A DNA stretch of 64,000 nucleotides from Klebsiella planticola ATCC 33531 (lineage in GTDB: Bacteria; Pseudomonadota; Gammaproteobacteria; Enterobacterales; Enterobacteriaceae): contig NZ_JMPP01000041.1 in NCBI RefSeq assembly GCF_000735435.1, positions 62,001 through 126,000 on the forward strand, read 5' to 3'. The position numbers were made by a program, and so were the translations under genes. Under the pieces are notes generated by a model. The model had not been told where the DNA came from and ran no database searches. It worked only from the letters and a program-made list of their open reading frames with translations. Each line of letters begins with the position of its first letter. The first letter of the stretch is position 1. Positions 52,239 to 61,664 of the stretch are shown here, in pieces.

Positions 52239-53039
52239 TCAGGCAATTTGTGTGCTGACGTTATGCCAGGTCATCTCTTTTTCGAGCAGCGGATCATCAA
52301 ATGCTTCGGTTATCAAGCAATCCAGTTCTCCCAGACCGCCGATCCTTGCCACCCCCAGCCGTCCCAGCTTGCTGCTGTCGATCAGCGCCACGACCCGACG
52401 GGCTGCCATCATCATTTGCTTTACCTGGGCGGCATGAGCGTCCGTTCCGGCATACAGACCGCTGTCGCGCTCCAGCCCCTGACACGAGAAGAAAAACGTA
52501 TCGATGGCATATTCGCGCAGCATGCGTCCCGTCATTTCGCCGAAGAAAGCCTCCTCGGTCGGTGAAAAATCACCGCCTAGACCAATCAGGTGTAAGGAGC
52601 GACGGCTCATCAGCGCCTGCAGAATAGCGACAGACGGCGTGATAACCGTTAACGCCATCTCGGGTATCTGGCGTGCCATAAACCAGCTGGTACTGCTGCT
52701 GTCCAGGAGAATGGTGTCCCCAGGCTGTAGCAGCTGCAGCGCTTTGCGGCCAAGACGCATTTTGGCTTCGCTATGCCGCAATGTACGTTGCTGAAAGCTC
52801 CCTTGCCCATCCTGGATCGGTAGACCAGACGGGAGCCCCCTGGGAGTGGGCGGTGGGTTTTCGACCAACAGCGCCCCGCCGTGACTGCGGTTTAAAACAC
52901 CTTTTCGCTCCAGTTCACTGAGATCCCGACGTACCGTTTCACGAGAAACCCGGGTTGCTTGCGCAATCTCATCGACCCGCATGACACCATGTTGGCCTAA
53001 CAACTCGACAATTAAGCGATGACGTTCCAGCGGTAACAT
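52239..53039 (-). CDS. DeoR-family repressor, first
   Basis: This 266-residue regulator has the N-terminal DeoR HTH (MRVDEIAQATRVSRETVRRDL, then GVLNRSHGGAL) and a sugar-phosphate-sensing domain with DSSSTSWFMARQI and VVALIDSSKLGRLG. It is upstream of the epimerase arm on the same strand, and divergent from the aldolase arm across a 401-bp control region. The inducer is probably a phosphorylated intermediate. Confidence 0.87.
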   Translation of the reverse strand: MLPLERHRLIVELLGQHGVMRVDEIAQATRVSRETVRRDLSELERKGVLNRSHGGALLVENPPPTPRGLPSGLPIQDGQGSFQQRTLRHSEAKMRLGRKALQLLQPGDTILLDSSSTSWFMARQIPEMALTVITPSVAILQALMSRRSLHLIGLGGDFSPTEEAFFGEMTGRMLREYAIDTFFFSCQGLERDSGLYAGTDAHAAQVKQMMMAARRVVALIDSSKLGRLGVARIGGLGELDCLITEAFDDPLLEKEMTWHNVSTQIA

Positions 53040-53141
53040 AACTCTCTCTCCTGCAGTGCCTGATAAGATTACCTTGCCCGTCGATGGGGTGCTGCGACCG
53101 TGAAAACGTCCAGCAAAGATGGCGGTGCCCTCGTCACTTCA

Positions 53142-53157
53142 TGTGATGAAAATCACA
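53142..53157. promoter_or_regulatory. perfect CRP-binding site
   Basis: TGTGA-TGAAAA-TCACA matches the CRP consensus exactly. It lies about 103 bp from the DeoR start and 284 bp from the aldolase start. It predicts catabolite control of the sugar cluster. Confidence 0.8.
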
Positions 53158-53208
53158 TTTCTCCCCCTTCCAGCGACGTTTTTTCCCTCTTTTGACCGCC
53201 ATCCGGTC

Positions 53209-53427
53209 ACAAACAAAAGCAAACAAAAACCCATCCCCCTTTGCTTTTGTGCCCGTTTATGACCGTTTGTGACTGTGTGGTCATCGTGTCTTCCTGTACC
53301 GCCCTGTTAATTAAAAGCAAATGAAAATAAAAAAATGCCTGTTTGATCACATTATTTTCATTTGATGCGTTTTCTAATGTAAAAACGTGAGTATAAATCG
53401 TTAAATGAAAACAACTGAAAACAGATG
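53209..53427. promoter_or_regulatory. repeat-rich divergent control region of the sugar cluster
   Basis: Inverted repeats with CAAAAGCAAA at about 53216 and TTTGCTTTTG at about 53241 come first. A second pair, GCAAATGAAAATAA (53317-53330) and TTATTTTCATTTGA (53352-53365), and the direct TGAAAAC/CTGAAAAC motifs just before the aldolase start follow. They look like multiple DeoR-type operator half-sites. Confidence 0.5.
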
Positions 53428-53440
53428 ACAGGAACAGACT

Positions 53441-54154
53441 ATGAATGAGACCACTCGCCGTTTTGCCCGCTTAATTGACCTCAGCGCCGTCCAGGCGACC
53501 AGTACGGAAGCAGATATTCGTGCCTGTGCGGAACTGGCTACCCGCTACAACATCATTTCGGTGCATGTGCTGCCCTGCTGGACACGCTTTCTCAGTACGC
53601 TACTGCCGCAACAGGGACGGGGCGATATCATGATTGGCGGCCCGGTTGGCTTCCCTGGCGGTGGCCACGCAACCGATATTAAGGTCCAGGAAGTCCGCCA
53701 GCTTATTGCTGACGGTGCCCGGGAAGTGGATATGGTGGTGAATATCGGCAAAGTATTGTCCGGGGATTATGACTATGTGCGCCAGGATTTGCGGCGGGTT
53801 GTTGAAGCCGCAGCGCCGGTACCGGCAAAAGTGATCCTCGAAACCCACTATCTCAATGAGGAACAGATCTGTCGGGTTTGCGATATTGCCGTTGAGGTGG
53901 GGATGAAGTGGGTGAAAACGTCCACCGGCTGGGCCCCTACCGGTGCGACCCCGGAAAAGGTCAGCATCATCGCCGGACAGCTGAAAGGTTGCATCGACAT
54001 CAAAGGCGCGGGGGGAATTCGCGATCTGGATACCGTGCGCGAGCTCTACCGGCTTGGCGTCCGCCGCTTCGGCATGAGTCTGGGGGCGGTGACCACCGTG
54101 CTGGCCCAACTGGAACAAAATCCGGACCTCTTCCCTGAACTGAACGCCTGTTAA
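53441..54154 (+). CDS. DeoC-like class I aldolase with altered N-terminal motif
   Basis: This 237-residue TIM-barrel aldolase of the deoxyribose-phosphate aldolase family keeps the Schiff-base lysine K159 (WVKTSTG), the partner lysine K188 (DIKGAGGIRD) and the aspartate D97 (REVDMVVNIG), so the reaction chemistry should work. The canonical DHTLL start and AVCV strand are replaced by LIDLSAVQAT and SVHVLPCW, marking a divergent subfamily whose substrate may not be 2-deoxyribose 5-phosphate. It is the first gene of the plus-strand arm. Confidence 0.83.
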   Translation: MNETTRRFARLIDLSAVQATSTEADIRACAELATRYNIISVHVLPCWTRFLSTLLPQQGRGDIMIGGPVGFPGGGHATDIKVQEVRQLIADGAREVDMVVNIGKVLSGDYDYVRQDLRRVVEAAAPVPAKVILETHYLNEEQICRVCDIAVEVGMKWVKTSTGWAPTGATPEKVSIIAGQLKGCIDIKGAGGIRDLDTVRELYRLGVRRFGMSLGAVTTVLAQLEQNPDLFPELNAC

Positions 54155-54207
54155 AACCTGCGCCTGCGGGCCTGAGGGCCCGCCTTATGATGTCACCGGA
54201 GTCAGTG

Positions 54208-55713
54208 ATGAAAAATAAAATATTAACCATTGATGTCGGCACCGGGAGTACCCGCGCCGCCATCCTGAGGGCCGATGGTTCTCTCGTGGGGTTTGCTCAG
54301 CGGGAATATGAGCAAACGACTCCTCGTGCAGGCTGGTCGGAACAGGCACCTTCTTTGTGGTGGCAATCTGTCTGCGACTGTATCCGCGAAGTTCTGTATC
54401 GTTTCCCCGATGTCCGCTCGCAGATCGCCGCGATAGGCGCCTGCGGACAAATGCATGGCACCGTACTGCTGGATAGCGCGGGTCAACTCGTCGAAGACAA
54501 AGCGCTGTTGTGGAATGACAAACGGAGCCAGCCGCAGGTCGACGCTTTTATTGTTCGCGAAGATGCGGAACGTTGGCTGCGCCATCTGAATAATCCCCCG
54601 GCAGCCGCCTGGCCTGCCTTTAAGCTGGCGTGGTGGCGGGAACATTATCCTCAGAGCGCGGCTCGCATCGCGAAGATATTAATGCCGAAGGATTTCATTA
54701 ACTTCATGCTGACCGGCGCCATCGCCACCGATTACAGCGAGGCTTCCTGCTACTTTCTGATGGACAGCGAAAGCCGCAGCTGGTCGCCACAGGCGCTGGA
54801 ATTGTTTGGCCTGAGACGGGAGCAGTTGCCGGATCTGAAACTGTCCAGCGAGGTGATCGGCGAGGTTACCCGTGAGGCTTCGACGCTGACCGGCCTGCCC
54901 GCAGGGATCCCGGTGGTCGCCGGGACGTCAGATATGGCGGCCACCCTGCTGGGTTCCGGCGTATATCAGCCTGGAACGGCATCCGATTCTACGGGGACCT
55001 CCACGCTGATCACGGTGGTATCGCCGCAACCGTTGTTGCATTCACGAGTCAATAACCTGCATCTGGCAAACCAGGTCTGGGGCGGATTTACCCTCCTCGA
55101 TGCCGGCGGCGATGCGGTACGCTGGGCGCGCCAGGCTCTGGCAGAAAACCACATTACACACCCGGAACTGCTGCAGCTGGCGGCCGAAGTCCCCGCTGGT
55201 GCGGAAGGATTATTGTTTTTACCCTACTTAACCGGTGAACGCATGGCGGATCACACCAATTCGCGCGCGCAGTTCTTCGGCCTGCAGCGTAAGCATGGCC
55301 GCGGACATTTATTGCGGGCGGTTCTGGAAGGGGTCGCGTTCGCTTCGGCGCGTAATCTTCGTCAGTTACGCCAGTGCGGGCAGCATCCCGAGCAGATGAT
55401 CGCCTCAGGGGGCGGCGCACGCAGTCGGCTGTGGCTGGAAATCAAAGCGGCTGCGTACAATCTTCCCATTATATCGACGCGCAATCCGGAGAATGGCGTC
55501 ACCGGATGCGCTATTATTGCCGGCGTTGGCATCGGAATGTATGCGGATTTTGCCGATGGCGTTCGGCATACGGTGCAGTTCGACGAACCGGTGATGCCTG
55601 ACCGGCGTCTGCAGGAATATTATCAGTCCTGTAGCGAACTTTTTGATACGCTTTACCAACAATCCGCGCCATTATACGATCGCCTGGATGCGTTAAGTCG
55701 CGGGCCAGCCTGA
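54208..55713 (+). CDS. FGGY-family carbohydrate kinase
   Basis: This 501-residue kinase of the xylulokinase/gluconokinase family has the N-terminal phosphate loop IDVGTGSTRAAIL, substrate loop GACGQMHGTVLLD, the LWNDKR motif, catalytic-region AGTSDMAATLLGSG, and the ATP site SGGGARSRLWLEIKAA. ATG 54208 follows CCGGAG at seven bases. It lies 53 bp after the aldolase. The substrate is probably a ketose, polyol or C5/C6 acid; the operon does not decide. Confidence 0.86.
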   Translation: MKNKILTIDVGTGSTRAAILRADGSLVGFAQREYEQTTPRAGWSEQAPSLWWQSVCDCIREVLYRFPDVRSQIAAIGACGQMHGTVLLDSAGQLVEDKALLWNDKRSQPQVDAFIVREDAERWLRHLNNPPAAAWPAFKLAWWREHYPQSAARIAKILMPKDFINFMLTGAIATDYSEASCYFLMDSESRSWSPQALELFGLRREQLPDLKLSSEVIGEVTREASTLTGLPAGIPVVAGTSDMAATLLGSGVYQPGTASDSTGTSTLITVVSPQPLLHSRVNNLHLANQVWGGFTLLDAGGDAVRWARQALAENHITHPELLQLAAEVPAGAEGLLFLPYLTGERMADHTNSRAQFFGLQRKHGRGHLLRAVLEGVAFASARNLRQLRQCGQHPEQMIASGGGARSRLWLEIKAAAYNLPIISTRNPENGVTGCAIIAGVGIGMYADFADGVRHTVQFDEPVMPDRRLQEYYQSCSELFDTLYQQSAPLYDRLDALSRGPA

Positions 55714-55780
55714 AGGTGAGCCTTGCGGCCGCGGCCGGAATTTTCTCGCTGAAGGTGACATCGTCCGTAAGAGAGGCACA

Positions 55781-56554
55781 ATGTTTGCAGAAGAACGACA
55801 GGAAAAGTTACTCAGTATTCTCCGGGAAAAACGCAAGGTTGCGGTTTCCGAGATGTGTGAAGTGTTCAACGTGTCTGGCGCAACCATTCGTGCCGATCTC
55901 CGTCAGTTGGAAGAGGCCGGGATGCTGACCCGCACCCACGGCGGCGCCGTGCTGCGCACCCGGGCCAGTTTTGAGCAAGCCTCCGATATGCGGGAAGTCG
56001 TCAATCTGACCGCGAAAGAGCGTATTGGCCAACGCGCCGCGGCGCTGGTAGAAGATGGCGATATCATCGTGCTGGATACCGGCACCACCACGCTGCATAT
56101 CGCCCGTCATATCCGCGATCGGCAGAATGTCACCGTGGTGACGAATGATTATCAGATTGCCCGTGAACTGGAGGCCAGCCCCACTATTCAGATCATCCTG
56201 CTGGGGGGGATCGTCAAAAAAGGCTACCACTGCGTGGTGTCCATCAACGGACGTTCTATTCTCGATACGCTTAATGTGGATAAGGCCTTTATGGGGGCCA
56301 ACTCGCTCTCCGTCAAGCACGGCGCCTGTGTGGCCGATATTATGCTGGCGGAAACGAAACGCGGCATGGTGGAACATGCCAGTCAGGTGATTGTGGTGTG
56401 TGACTCCAGCAAGCTCAATAATACCTCGCTGGCGCAGTTCGCCCCGGCGGAACGTATCGATACTCTGGTAATTGACCGTCTCCCTGACGATGCGCAAGCG
56501 TATCAGACCGCCGGGATCCAGATTATTACACTGGATGAAGATGCCCTTCCCTGA
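55781..56554 (+). CDS. DeoR-family repressor, second
   Basis: This 257-residue repressor has the HTH VAVSEMCEVFNVSGATIRADLR and GMLTRTHGGAVLRT, then a sensing domain with LDTGTTTLHIARHI and VVCDSSKLNNTSLAQ. It is the last gene of the aldolase-kinase arm, 67 bp after the kinase. Two DeoR repressors in one cluster suggest separate signals for the two arms. Confidence 0.87.
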   Translation: MFAEERQEKLLSILREKRKVAVSEMCEVFNVSGATIRADLRQLEEAGMLTRTHGGAVLRTRASFEQASDMREVVNLTAKERIGQRAAALVEDGDIIVLDTGTTTLHIARHIRDRQNVTVVTNDYQIARELEASPTIQIILLGGIVKKGYHCVVSINGRSILDTLNVDKAFMGANSLSVKHGACVADIMLAETKRGMVEHASQVIVVCDSSKLNNTSLAQFAPAERIDTLVIDRLPDDAQAYQTAGIQIITLDEDALP

Positions 56555-56629
56555 ACATCCCTCCACTGGGCCTACGTTAAGAGCGCGGCAGTATCACGCC
56601 ACCTTCACATCGACCTCTGCACTTCGCGC

Positions 56630-57508
56630 TTAGTACCCGCTTGTCGGCTGTCCCGCCAGCCAGGCATACACCGATGCCAGGTCACGATCGGCATACCCCT
56701 CATCGGCGGCTTCATCCCAGCAGTCGGCGATAGTGGCCAGGATCGGCAACGGCGTATCTTCCGCCGCGTCTAGCGCCAGCCGGGCATCTTTCAGCGCATG
56801 GCTGAGCTGCATCTGCGGAGTAAAATCATTCGCCGCGATCATCTCCAGCTTGGCTTTCACATAAGGTGCCGCCAGCGGGCCACCGTCAAGCGCGCCCCAG
56901 AATGCTTCTGGAGTAAAACCTAATTTCGCCGCCAGTAACGTACTTTCTGCCACCCCTTCCATCATGGTGATCAGCCAGGCGTTCAGTACCAGCTTCATTT
57001 TCTGACTGTTGCCGGCGTCGCCAAACCATTGTGTGCCGCGCGCAATCGCGGCAAAGACGCTCTCGGCCTTCACGCCTCGCTGACGATCCCCGCTGGCAAG
57101 CACCAGAATTTGCGCATTCTCCGCCGGTTTTTTGGTTCCCGACACCGGCGCATCAAGGTAGACCATCGATGGGCGAAGCGATGCCAGCAGGTCAACGGCC
57201 TCCCGTGTTTCTTCGACGCCAATCGTCCCCATCTGGCAAAAAACGGCGTCTGGCTGGCAAACCGGAGCCATTTCGCGGATCGCATTCCGGGTTGCTTCAC
57301 CATCGGTCAGTACCGACAGAATCACCTCCGCCGACGCCGCGGCCTGTTGAGGGGTCGCGTGACGGATTAATCCGCTGGCTATCAAATCCTCACCCCGCTC
57401 AGGGGTACGGTTCCAGCCGTGAACGGTGAAGCCTTTTTTTAACAGATTGCTGGCAAAAGCATGCCCCATAGCACCGAGCCCAATAACGGCAACAACCGGT
57501 AAGTTCAT
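56630..57508 (-). CDS. NAD(P)-dependent beta-hydroxyacid dehydrogenase (HIBADH family)
   Basis: This 292-residue dehydrogenase has the Rossmann signature IGLGAMGHAFASNLL, an NRT cofactor loop (GWNRTPERGE, favouring NADP), substrate loop LDAPVSGTK, and catalytic lysine in NSQKMKLVLN. It probably oxidises or reduces a small beta-hydroxy acid such as tartronate semialdehyde. It faces the sugar cluster convergently and may or may not belong to it. Confidence 0.84.
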   Translation of the reverse strand: MNLPVVAVIGLGAMGHAFASNLLKKGFTVHGWNRTPERGEDLIASGLIRHATPQQAAASAEVILSVLTDGEATRNAIREMAPVCQPDAVFCQMGTIGVEETREAVDLLASLRPSMVYLDAPVSGTKKPAENAQILVLASGDRQRGVKAESVFAAIARGTQWFGDAGNSQKMKLVLNAWLITMMEGVAESTLLAAKLGFTPEAFWGALDGGPLAAPYVKAKLEMIAANDFTPQMQLSHALKDARLALDAAEDTPLPILATIADCWDEAADEGYADRDLASVYAWLAGQPTSGY

Positions 57509-57689
57509 TCCATTTCTCCCGCGTTAATTTCGCACCTGCATAGCGTCCCGGGCGGCGAACCGTCCGTCCAGGTGACGTCGGTAGCGCGCTAACCGGGTAA
57601 AGTGCATTCAGTATGCCCGTATCGGCGGAATAAAGGCCAGCACGTTTATCGTTTTTATCCTGCAGAAATCAGTGGCTTGCCATGGCGAG

Positions 57690-57720
57690 AAAAACAAACG
57701 CCGGCGGGAAATCGCCGGCG
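57690..57720 (-). terminator. rho-independent terminator of the Liv-type operon
   Basis: On the minus strand CGCCGGCG pairs with CGCCGGCG around a short loop and is followed by TTTGTTTTT (57698 to 57690). It lies 49 bp after the last gene of the operon. Confidence 0.78.
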
Positions 57721-57752
57721 GATGGGAACGGGTTGCTTTTAATGGTTAAACA

Positions 57753-57765
57753 GTGACACTGTCAC
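57753..57765. other. matS site for MatP
   Basis: GTGACACTGTCAC matches the E. coli matS consensus GTGACRNYGTCAC at every position. MatP binds such sites only in the Ter macrodomain, in agreement with the dif site 25 kb away. Confidence 0.85.
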
Positions 57766-57768
57766 TTA

Positions 57769-58485
57769 TCAGGCCACGCCGAGATAGGCATTTCTCACCT
57801 CCGGGTTGTTCAGCAGCTCCCTGCCCGTTCCGCTTAATTGAATCTGGCCATTCACCATGACGTAGGCGCGGTCAGACAACTTCAGCGCATGATGCGCATT
57901 TTGTTCCACCAGAAACAGCGTCATGCCCTGCTGCGTCAGCTCTCGCAGGATCTGGAATATCTGTTTGACCACCAGCGGCGCCAGTCCAAGACTGGGCTCA
58001 TCCAGCAGTAACAGTTTTGGCCGGCTCATCAAGGCGCGGGCAATGGCCAGCATCTGCTGCTCGCCCCCCGATAACGTCATGGCGCGTTGCGCCCGTCGCT
58101 CTTCAAGACGAGGAAAAAGCTGATACATTCGCGCTTTGTCCTCATTCTGATAGCGGCTGCCCACGGGAATGGTCCCCATCAGCAGGTTTTCTTCCACCGT
58201 CATATCGGCAAAAATCCGTCGCCCTTCCGGCGCCTGGGCAATACCGTTACTGGCAATAAAATGGGTAGACCGTCGGCTGATATCCTCGCCGCGATAGCGA
58301 ATCTCTCCTGCGGCGATGCGTGGCTGGCCAAAAATAGACATTAACAGCGTGGACTTCCCGGCGCCGTTGGCGCCGATCAGCGCCACCGTCTCCCCTTCAT
58401 TCACCGTTAAGGAGACCTGTTTCAACGCCTGGATCTGGCCATAGAACACATCCACCTGACGAAATTCAAGCAACGGTTGGCTCAT
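57769..58485 (-). CDS. LivF-like ABC transporter ATPase
   Basis: This 238-residue ATPase of the branched-chain amino acid importer class has Walker A GANGAGKST, signature LSGGEQQ, Walker B LLLLDEPSLGL, and EQN switch. Its start overlaps the LivG-like end by 4 bp. It is the last gene of the operon. Confidence 0.9.
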   Translation of the reverse strand: MSQPLLEFRQVDVFYGQIQALKQVSLTVNEGETVALIGANGAGKSTLLMSIFGQPRIAAGEIRYRGEDISRRSTHFIASNGIAQAPEGRRIFADMTVEENLLMGTIPVGSRYQNEDKARMYQLFPRLEERRAQRAMTLSGGEQQMLAIARALMSRPKLLLLDEPSLGLAPLVVKQIFQILRELTQQGMTLFLVEQNAHHALKLSDRAYVMVNGQIQLSGTGRELLNNPEVRNAYLGVA

Positions 58486-59357
58486 TCGGCAAGCTCCTCT
58501 TCATCCGTCCCCAGATAGGCCGCGATCACGCTGGTATTTGACTGAATCTCCTTCGGTTCGCCGCGGGCGATCACATCGCCATGATCGAGCACGATCACGT
58601 GATCGGAAATCTCCATCACCATCCCCATGTCGTGTTCAATCAACAATACCGTCACGCCGTGATACTGGCGCAGGAAGCGGATAATCTTGCTCAGCGCCTG
58701 GGTCTCAACGGGATTAAGCCCCGCCGCCGGTTCATCCAGACAGATCATCTCTGGCCCGGTACACATCGCGCGGGCAATCTCCAGCCGCCGCTGCTGCCCG
58801 TAGGAGAGCGTTCCCGCCAGCAGGTTAGCGCAATCCGCCATACCGACCACCTCCAGCCAGTAGAAGGCCCGATCCAGCGCCCGGTTTTCGGCGTTTCGAT
58901 ACCCGCGGGTATTTATGATCCCGGCGAGTAAATTACGATTTACCTGCATATGCTGGGCCACCAGCAGATTTTCAATCACCGACATCTCACGAAACAGCCG
59001 GATATTCTGAAAGGTTCGTGCCAGCCCCGCCCGGTTAACCAGATGCGTCCCACCGAACATTTTGTAATACAGCCGCGATCCCAGCGCGGCTGGATGGAGA
59101 AAATCCGTCGGATGAAGCTTTTGTCCCAGTACCTGAATCACGTCGGTGATCCGCGAACGGGCATGCAGCCTGATCGTCCCGCCGGTTGCCCGATAAAACC
59201 CGGTCAGACAGTTAAACACCGTGGTTTTCCCCGCGCCATTAGGGCCAATCAGCGCGGTAATCGACCCTCTTTTGACCTCAAGATTGACATCATTGAGCGC
59301 TTTAATGCCGCCAAAATGCATCATCAGATGCTCAACCTGCAAAATATTGTCATTCAT
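58482..59357 (-). CDS. LivG-like ABC transporter ATPase
   Basis: This 291-residue ATPase has Walker [10 protein letters not shown], signature LSYGQQRR, Walker [14 protein letters not shown] and the LLIEHDM switch, and an extra inserted loop of about 35 residues ([18 protein letters not shown] to the KMFGG region), as in LivG. It overlaps both neighbours by 4 bp, and its partner is the LivF-like ATPase. Confidence 0.9.
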   Translation of the reverse strand: MNDNILQVEHLMMHFGGIKALNDVNLEVKRGSITALIGPNGAGKTTVFNCLTGFYRATGGTIRLHARSRITDVIQVLGQKLHPTDFLHPAALGSRLYYKMFGGTHLVNRAGLARTFQNIRLFREMSVIENLLVAQHMQVNRNLLAGIINTRGYRNAENRALDRAFYWLEVVGMADCANLLAGTLSYGQQRRLEIARAMCTGPEMICLDEPAAGLNPVETQALSKIIRFLRQYHGVTVLLIEHDMGMVMEISDHVIVLDHGDVIARGEPKEIQSNTSVIAAYLGTDEEELAE

Positions 59358-60640
59358 GGCGCCACTCCCTTCCGTACCGCCACCCCCGTACGACTGGTAC
59401 GCACCAGCCCACGCGGCCGCCAGATCATCATCAGCACCATCAATACGCCAAACAGCAGCACCCGATATTCGTCGAACCCTCTGAGCAGTTCCGGGGCCAC
59501 CGTCAGGACAAACGCTGCCAGCACCACCCCCAGCGTCGAGCCCATTCCCCCCAATACCACGATGGCCAGAATCAGCGCCGACTCAAAAAAGGTAAACGAG
59601 GTCGGGTTAACAAACCCCTGATAGGTGGCAAAAAAGACCCCGGCAATTCCTGCCGTAGAGGCTCCCAGCATAAACGCCGAGAGCTTCACCAGCACATGGT
59701 TCAGCCCCATAGCCCGACAGGCTATCTCATCTTCACGCAGCGCCTCCCATGCGCGGCCGATAGGCATTCGCGTCAGCCGGTGCTTAATAAACAGCACCAG
59801 CAGGACCACCAGGCAAAGCACGGCGTAGATAAAGATAAATTTGAGGTTGGGGTTATAGCTGATGTGCAGAAACTCGTGGATCGGCACCCCGCCGTCTTTT
59901 GCCCGCCGGCCAAACTCGAGGCCGAACAGCGTCGGCGCCGGGACGGATACCCCATTCGGGCCGCCGGTAAAACTGACCCAGTTATTCAGCACCAGACGGA
60001 TAATTTCACCAAAGCCGAGGGTGACGATCGCCAGATAATCGCCATGCATTCGCAGCACCGGAAATCCCAGCAGCGCACCGGCCAGCGCCGCCATAATGGC
60101 GCCTGTCGGCAGCATTGCCCAGAATCCCAGCCCCAGATACTGATAACCCAACGCCAGCCCGTAGGCGCCAATGGCATAAAAGGCTACATAGCCCAGATCG
60201 AGCAGGCCCGCCAGCCCGACCACAATATTCAGCCCCAGTCCCAGCAGGACATAAATCAGCCCAAGAATCGCGACCGTCAGCAGATATTTCGTGGCGATGA
60301 TCGGGAACAGGATGGCGAGGAGCGCCAGCAGCGGAATGACCCAGCGCAGCCGCGATCGATAACCGGCGGGTCTCACGTATACGCCATCATTCGTTCCTTC
60401 AAAGCGGGCGAGGAACTGGCGACCGCTGCGACTTTGCAGCATCAGACTGAGCAGCAGTCGCCCGATCATCACGATGCCAACCAGTATCAACACCCGCTGG
60501 GTTGACAGATTGTAACTGTAACCTTTCAGCACAATGCCCACGATCGGGCCAAATACGATCAGCGCACACAATCCGGCCAGGATGCTGTCGATCAGGCAGC
60601 GCCTGATATCCACTCCTGGCTTACGGGACACTTCAGCCAT
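59354..60640 (-). CDS. LivM-like ABC transporter permease
   Basis: This 428-residue permease is nearly the size of E. coli LivM (425), with about ten segments including an N-terminal extension. Visible motifs are [21 protein letters not shown] and the ATPase-contact loop [16 protein letters not shown] 60640 follows AAGGGG six bases upstream; the frame runs further to 60736 without a good start. It forms a heterodimer with the LivH-like permease. Confidence 0.9.
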   Translation of the reverse strand: MAEVSRKPGVDIRRCLIDSILAGLCALIVFGPIVGIVLKGYSYNLSTQRVLILVGIVMIGRLLLSLMLQSRSGRQFLARFEGTNDGVYVRPAGYRSRLRWVIPLLALLAILFPIIATKYLLTVAILGLIYVLLGLGLNIVVGLAGLLDLGYVAFYAIGAYGLALGYQYLGLGFWAMLPTGAIMAALAGALLGFPVLRMHGDYLAIVTLGFGEIIRLVLNNWVSFTGGPNGVSVPAPTLFGLEFGRRAKDGGVPIHEFLHISYNPNLKFIFIYAVLCLVVLLVLFIKHRLTRMPIGRAWEALREDEIACRAMGLNHVLVKLSAFMLGASTAGIAGVFFATYQGFVNPTSFTFFESALILAIVVLGGMGSTLGVVLAAFVLTVAPELLRGFDEYRVLLFGVLMVLMMIWRPRGLVRTSRTGVAVRKGVAP

Positions 60641-60650
60641 GTTTGACCCC

Positions 60651-61565
60651 TTAAACCTTGGCAACCATCGGGCGACCCAGCAGCCCTTGCGGGCGGAAAA
60701 TAAGGATTGCCACCAGCAGCGCGAAGGAAAAAACATCTTTATAATCCGAGTTCACCAGCCCGGCGAACTGCGCTTCGGCTACCCCCAGCAGTAAACCGCC
60801 GAGCATCGCGCCGGGTAGCGAGCCGATCCCCCCCAGCACGGCGGCAGTAAAGGCTTTGATGCCGATGATAAAACCGATATAGAAATCAAAAGTGCCGTAG
60901 TTCATGGTCACCAGCACTCCAGCCAGACCGGCCATCGCCGCGCCTATGACAAAAACCAGCGAGATCACCCGATCGGTATTAATCCCAAGGATGGCGGCCA
61001 TTCGTCGATCCTGCTGCGTCGCCCGGCAGATACGACCGAGCCGGGTATGCTGGATTATCCAGGTCAGGACGATCATGCCTACCAGCGCCGCGACGAGGAT
61101 AAAGATTTTGGTCCAGGTGATTTGCACGATGCCGTCGCCAACCTCAAAACGCAGTACGCCGGAGAGCAGCGTCGGGATCCCCTGTTGATTGGGACCCTGG
61201 CTGATTTGTACGTAGTTCTGCAGAATAAGCGACATACCGATAGCCGAAATCAGCGGTGCCAGGCGGGTTGAGTTGCGCAACGGCCGGTAGGCGATACGTT
61301 CGATAGTCCAGCCGTAGACCCCGGTCACCACAATGGTGAAGACCAGCGTGCCGAAGATCAGCAAAGGAAAGGAGTGAATCCCAAATCCGGAGAGCAACGC
61401 CAGCCCGATAGCGCACAGATAGGCGGAAATCATGTACACCTCGCCGTGAGCGAAGTTAATCATGCCGATAATGCCGTACACCATGGTATAGCCGATGGCG
61501 ATTAATCCATATACGGCGCCTAGCGTCAGCCCATTGATCAATTGTTGTAGAAAGAACGCTTCCAT
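60651..61565 (-). CDS. LivH-like ABC transporter permease
   Basis: This permease of about 305 residues starts [20 protein letters not shown], with LivH-type [20 protein letters not shown] and the coupling loop [15 protein letters not shown]. Upstream in-frame methionines at 61574 and 61610 are possible but the core begins at 61565. It lies 10 bp before the LivM-like gene and 99 bp after the binding protein. Confidence 0.88.
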   Translation of the reverse strand: MEAFFLQQLINGLTLGAVYGLIAIGYTMVYGIIGMINFAHGEVYMISAYLCAIGLALLSGFGIHSFPLLIFGTLVFTIVVTGVYGWTIERIAYRPLRNSTRLAPLISAIGMSLILQNYVQISQGPNQQGIPTLLSGVLRFEVGDGIVQITWTKIFILVAALVGMIVLTWIIQHTRLGRICRATQQDRRMAAILGINTDRVISLVFVIGAAMAGLAGVLVTMNYGTFDFYIGFIIGIKAFTAAVLGGIGSLPGAMLGGLLLGVAEAQFAGLVNSDYKDVFSFALLVAILIFRPQGLLGRPMVAKV

Positions 61566-61664
61566 AGACACCATCCTGCCGGTAAACGGGCAGCGAACAG
61601 CCTGGCGCACCGCCGCTGCCTTTTCGCGAATAGCCCCTTGTGAAGGGGCGGAAAGTTCTGGCGG

